From Globisporangium splendens (Eukaryota > Oomycota > Peronosporomycetes > Pythiales > Pythiaceae): a stretch of DNA of 64,000 bases. Below the pieces are notes generated by a model. It made no database searches. It was not told the DNA's origin and saw nothing but the letters and a program-made list of their open reading frames with translations. The stretch covers positions 186,001-250,000 of the forward strand of contig VFIW01000023.1 of NCBI GenBank assembly GCA_006386115.1. The letters run 5' to 3'. The translations under genes were made by a program, and so were the position numbers. Below, in pieces: positions 61,923 to 64,000 of the stretch (its first letter is position 1; each line of letters begins with the position of its first letter).

Positions 61923-64000
61923 CTACTCATTACTTGTTGCGACCAAGCGCGAGTAGATCCCGTTGCGCGCAAGCAGATCGTAGTGCGTGCCCTGCTCGGC
62001 GATCTTGCCGCCGCTCACGACGCATATCTTGTCGGCCTTGCGGATCGTCGATAAGCGATGCGCGATGATGATCGTGGTGCGTCGCTGCGACACGACAACC
62101 ATGTCGAGAGCACGTTGTACGACGTGCTCGCTCTCCGAGTCCAACGCGCTCGTGGCTTCGTCGAGTAGCAAGATGGCTGGGTTCTTGAGGATGGCGCGCG
62201 CGATGGCGATGCGCTGCTTTTGACCTCCTGAGAGTTTCTCGCCTTTGTTGCCCACTTGCGTGGCATATCCGTCGGGAAAATTCGTGATAAACTCGTGCGC
62301 GTTCGCCATCTTCGCAGCGTTCATGATCGCACTTTCGTCTGGCATTTCCTCGAGTCCGTATGCGATGTTCTCTGCGATCGTGCCAAGGAAAAGCGTCGGC
62401 TCCTGTCCAACCAGTCCGATTTGGCGTCGCAGCCAGTGCAAGTTGAGTTCCTTGAGATTATGGCCATCGAGCAGCACGTCGCCGCGCAAAGGGTCGTAGA
62501 ACCGCTCGATTAACGAGATGATCGTGCTCTTGCCCCCACCGCTTGGACCGCACAACGCCACCGTCTCACCGGCTTCGATAACGAGGTTGTAGTCGTTGAG
62601 AACAGTTACTTCGTGGCGAGTCGGGTACTTGAACAAGATGTCGCGAAACTCGAGTCGTCCGCGCACGTTGTCGATTTTTGTTCCGGTTTCAGCAAAGGAA
62701 TCAATGGGCACACTCGCGTCTACCAGTGTGAAAATGGCTGATCCTGCGTGCTTGGCGTTGTCTCCATCAGCGAGCCAAGTGGAGGCCGAGCCAATGCCCT
62801 GCGCAGACATCGTGATCGCCATGAGGGTTCGAATTAGTTGCTTGAACGTGATGTCGTCGCGCTGGACGAGCTTACCGCCGTACCAAAACACCAACGCGTA
62901 GGCGGCAAACATGATGAACGAGCTGAAGCCGAGCGCGAGTCCATTTACGTGCGCTTCACGGACCCCCTCCTTCAGCGGTGCCTCCAGGAGCGTCCCAAAT
63001 GTGTTGGCCATGCGAGTCTCGAGTCCCAACGATGCCACGGTGCGAATATTCACGAGTGCCTGCGACGCGTGTGCACCAGAGCCTGCCAGCTGGTCAGAAC
63101 CCCCACCGGAGCCGCGCTGCATCTGGTTCATTCGAACGAGCTGGCCGAGGATCAGCATTGGGAAAATGACGAGCATCACGAGTGTGAGCAGCCAACTGCC
63201 AAGAGCAAACGAGATCGTGAGTGCAGCGACGAAGGTGAACATGGCCTGGACGACGCGACCCTGGGCATCTCCCGAGATGAGCGCGACTTTGGTCGCATTG
63301 GTCGCCAAGTTTGCTGTCAGTGCACCCGTCGCATTGCGCGAGTCATCGAAAAACGCAATGCCTTGTCGGCACAACGCCGAGAAATGCATATCTCTCAATC
63401 TCGATGTGAGTTTCTCCCCCAAGTACTTGAAGCAAAACTGCTGGGTCGTGGTCGCTATCAACAAGACACCCGCGCCTCCGACGTACAGCGCGCCGTCGAG
63501 TTGGACCTCATCGTACAGCTTGTCGAGGAGCCTGTGATCGAGCGTTTCTTGGAAGCGCGCATATTTGTCCGTCATGGAGCTGATCGCGCCACTTAGCAAA
63601 AGCGCCGATGCTGGCATACTGAACCCCGCGACAGCTGCCCCGAAGCAACCTGCCAAGAGGTATTTACTTTCGCTGCGGCTCAACGCCATGATCTTCATGA
63701 TCGAGAAGTTTGTGTAGCTCTTGGATTTCTTGTCTGACTCTGCTGCTACTGCGATGTTCGTGGCCATGGTGCCATCATTCTCGCATCTGTTTCCAGAGGA
63801 CACTCTGCCGACATACATGTCCGTCTGCGACGATGCGGCATGCCCAAGTCGTAGCTGTTCAACAGTTGAAGTGTCCTCCTGGATGGTATATAGGTTGCGA
63901 TACACTCCGTCCTGGATCCGCATGAGCGATTCATGCGGACCTTCTTCGATGACGCGTCCATCCGCAACGACAACGATCTTGTCGGCATGGCGGACAGTAC
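61923..64000 (-). CDS. ABCB/MDR-type ABC transporter, C-terminal two-thirds (5' end off the window)
   Basis: The frame is open from the right edge to the TAG at 61923-61925 (~692 residues). It opens in the end of the first nucleotide-binding domain, just past the H-loop (VRHADKIVVVADGRVIEEGPHESL), then a linker. The second membrane domain follows, with about six helices (ESKYLLAGCFGAAVAGFSMP..., SFIMFAAYALVFWYGG). The second nucleotide-binding domain is complete: Walker A GPSGGGKST, Q-loop GQEPTLF, signature LSGGQKQR, Walker B ILLLDEATSALD and H-loop AHRLST. This is a full-length P-glycoprotein layout (TMD-NBD-TMD-NBD); such exporters move hydrophobic compounds, drugs or lipids across the plasma membrane using ATP. 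The first half lies outside the window. The visible part appears intact and intronless. Confidence 0.93.
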   Translation of the reverse strand, partial: TVRHADKIVVVADGRVIEEGPHESLMRIQDGVYRNLYTIQEDTSTVEQLRLGHAASSQTDMYVGRVSSGNRCENDGTMATNIAVAAESDKKSKSYTNFSIMKIMALSRSESKYLLAGCFGAAVAGFSMPASALLLSGAISSMTDKYARFQETLDHRLLDKLYDEVQLDGALYVGGAGVLLIATTTQQFCFKYLGEKLTSRLRDMHFSALCRQGIAFFDDSRNATGALTANLATNATKVALISGDAQGRVVQAMFTFVAALTISFALGSWLLTLVMLVIFPMLILGQLVRMNQMQRGSGGGSDQLAGSGAHASQALVNIRTVASLGLETRMANTFGTLLEAPLKEGVREAHVNGLALGFSSFIMFAAYALVFWYGGKLVQRDDITFKQLIRTLMAITMSAQGIGSASTWLADGDNAKHAGSAIFTLVDASVPIDSFAETGTKIDNVRGRLEFRDILFKYPTRHEVTVLNDYNLVIEAGETVALCGPSGGGKSTIISLIERFYDPLRGDVLLDGHNLKELNLHWLRRQIGLVGQEPTLFLGTIAENIAYGLEEMPDESAIMNAAKMANAHEFITNFPDGYATQVGNKGEKLSGGQKQRIAIARAILKNPAILLLDEATSALDSESEHVVQRALDMVVVSQRRTTIIIAHRLSTIRKADKICVVSGGKIAEQGTHYDLLARNGIYSRLVATSNE

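Noticed and set aside
1..64000. CRISPR arrays, rRNA and tRNA genes
   Set aside because: No regularly spaced repeat array, rRNA core sequence or tRNA B-box (GGTTCGAATCC-like) fold was found by eye. The genome is eukaryotic.

Overview
The window looks like nuclear DNA of an oomycete, probably a Phytophthora/Pythium-type stramenopile. The evidence is compact genes with short GT-AG introns (about 70-240 bp), an oomycete-style core promoter (CTCACTCT initiator followed by CAATTTGC) in front of the glutathione-transferase genes, multi-pass membrane/leucine-rich proteins of a type I associate with oomycetes, and a chromodomain-bearing Ty3/gypsy retrotransposon. Species cannot be told from the sequence.

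Layout. 1-1451 (-): lipid (sphingosine/diacylglycerol) kinase cut by the left edge. 1.45-4.9 kb: no recognisable gene. 4.9-6.4 kb (-): amino-acid permease whose first membrane segment is lost. 7.4-8.3 kb (+): first of five dispersed Tim44-like mitochondrial paralogues (others at 23.9, 29.6-30.7, 36.3 and 50.1 kb). 8.7-9.4 kb (-): truncated copy of a secreted two-module protein, whose fuller but frameshifted relative is at 25.5 kb. 10.36-18.96 kb: tandem array of a 3,741-bp unit (glutathionyl-hydroquinone reductase, GHR, plus an rRNA-methyltransferase-like/zinc-finger gene) in the order GHR-MTase-GHR-MTase-GHR; a fourth GHR lies inverted at 27-28 kb. 19.3-23.6 kb (-): USO1/p115 vesicle tether. 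28.8-29.3 kb (-): alpha-kinase relic. 31.1-32.3 kb: decayed leucine-rich-family relic. 32.9-35.9 kb: nuclear-type protein with two Stc1-like zinc modules. 37.5-40.1 kb (+) and 56.0-58.7 kb (-): two paralogous five-exon membrane/LRR genes, both carrying lesions. 41.1-48.7 kb: LTR retrotransposon with 5-bp target duplications, a textbook -1 frameshift signal between gag and pol, a one-base break before the chromodomain, and a long antisense coiled-coil ORF opposite the linker. 52.6-55.7 kb: FYVE-GRAM-VASt-membrane protein. 59.0-61.6 kb (+): seven-exon choline-transporter-like gene. 61.9-64.0 kb (-): ABCB/MDR transporter cut by the right edge.

The main theme is local gene amplification and decay: five mitochondrial Tim44-like paralogues, four GHR copies, two methyltransferase copies, two secreted-protein copies and two LRR-membrane copies within 60 kb, interleaved with ordinary housekeeping genes. 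The most novel-looking items are the Tim44-like family, the sense/antisense overlapping ORFs of the retrotransposon, and the GHR array whose repeat junctions fall exactly on the core promoter.
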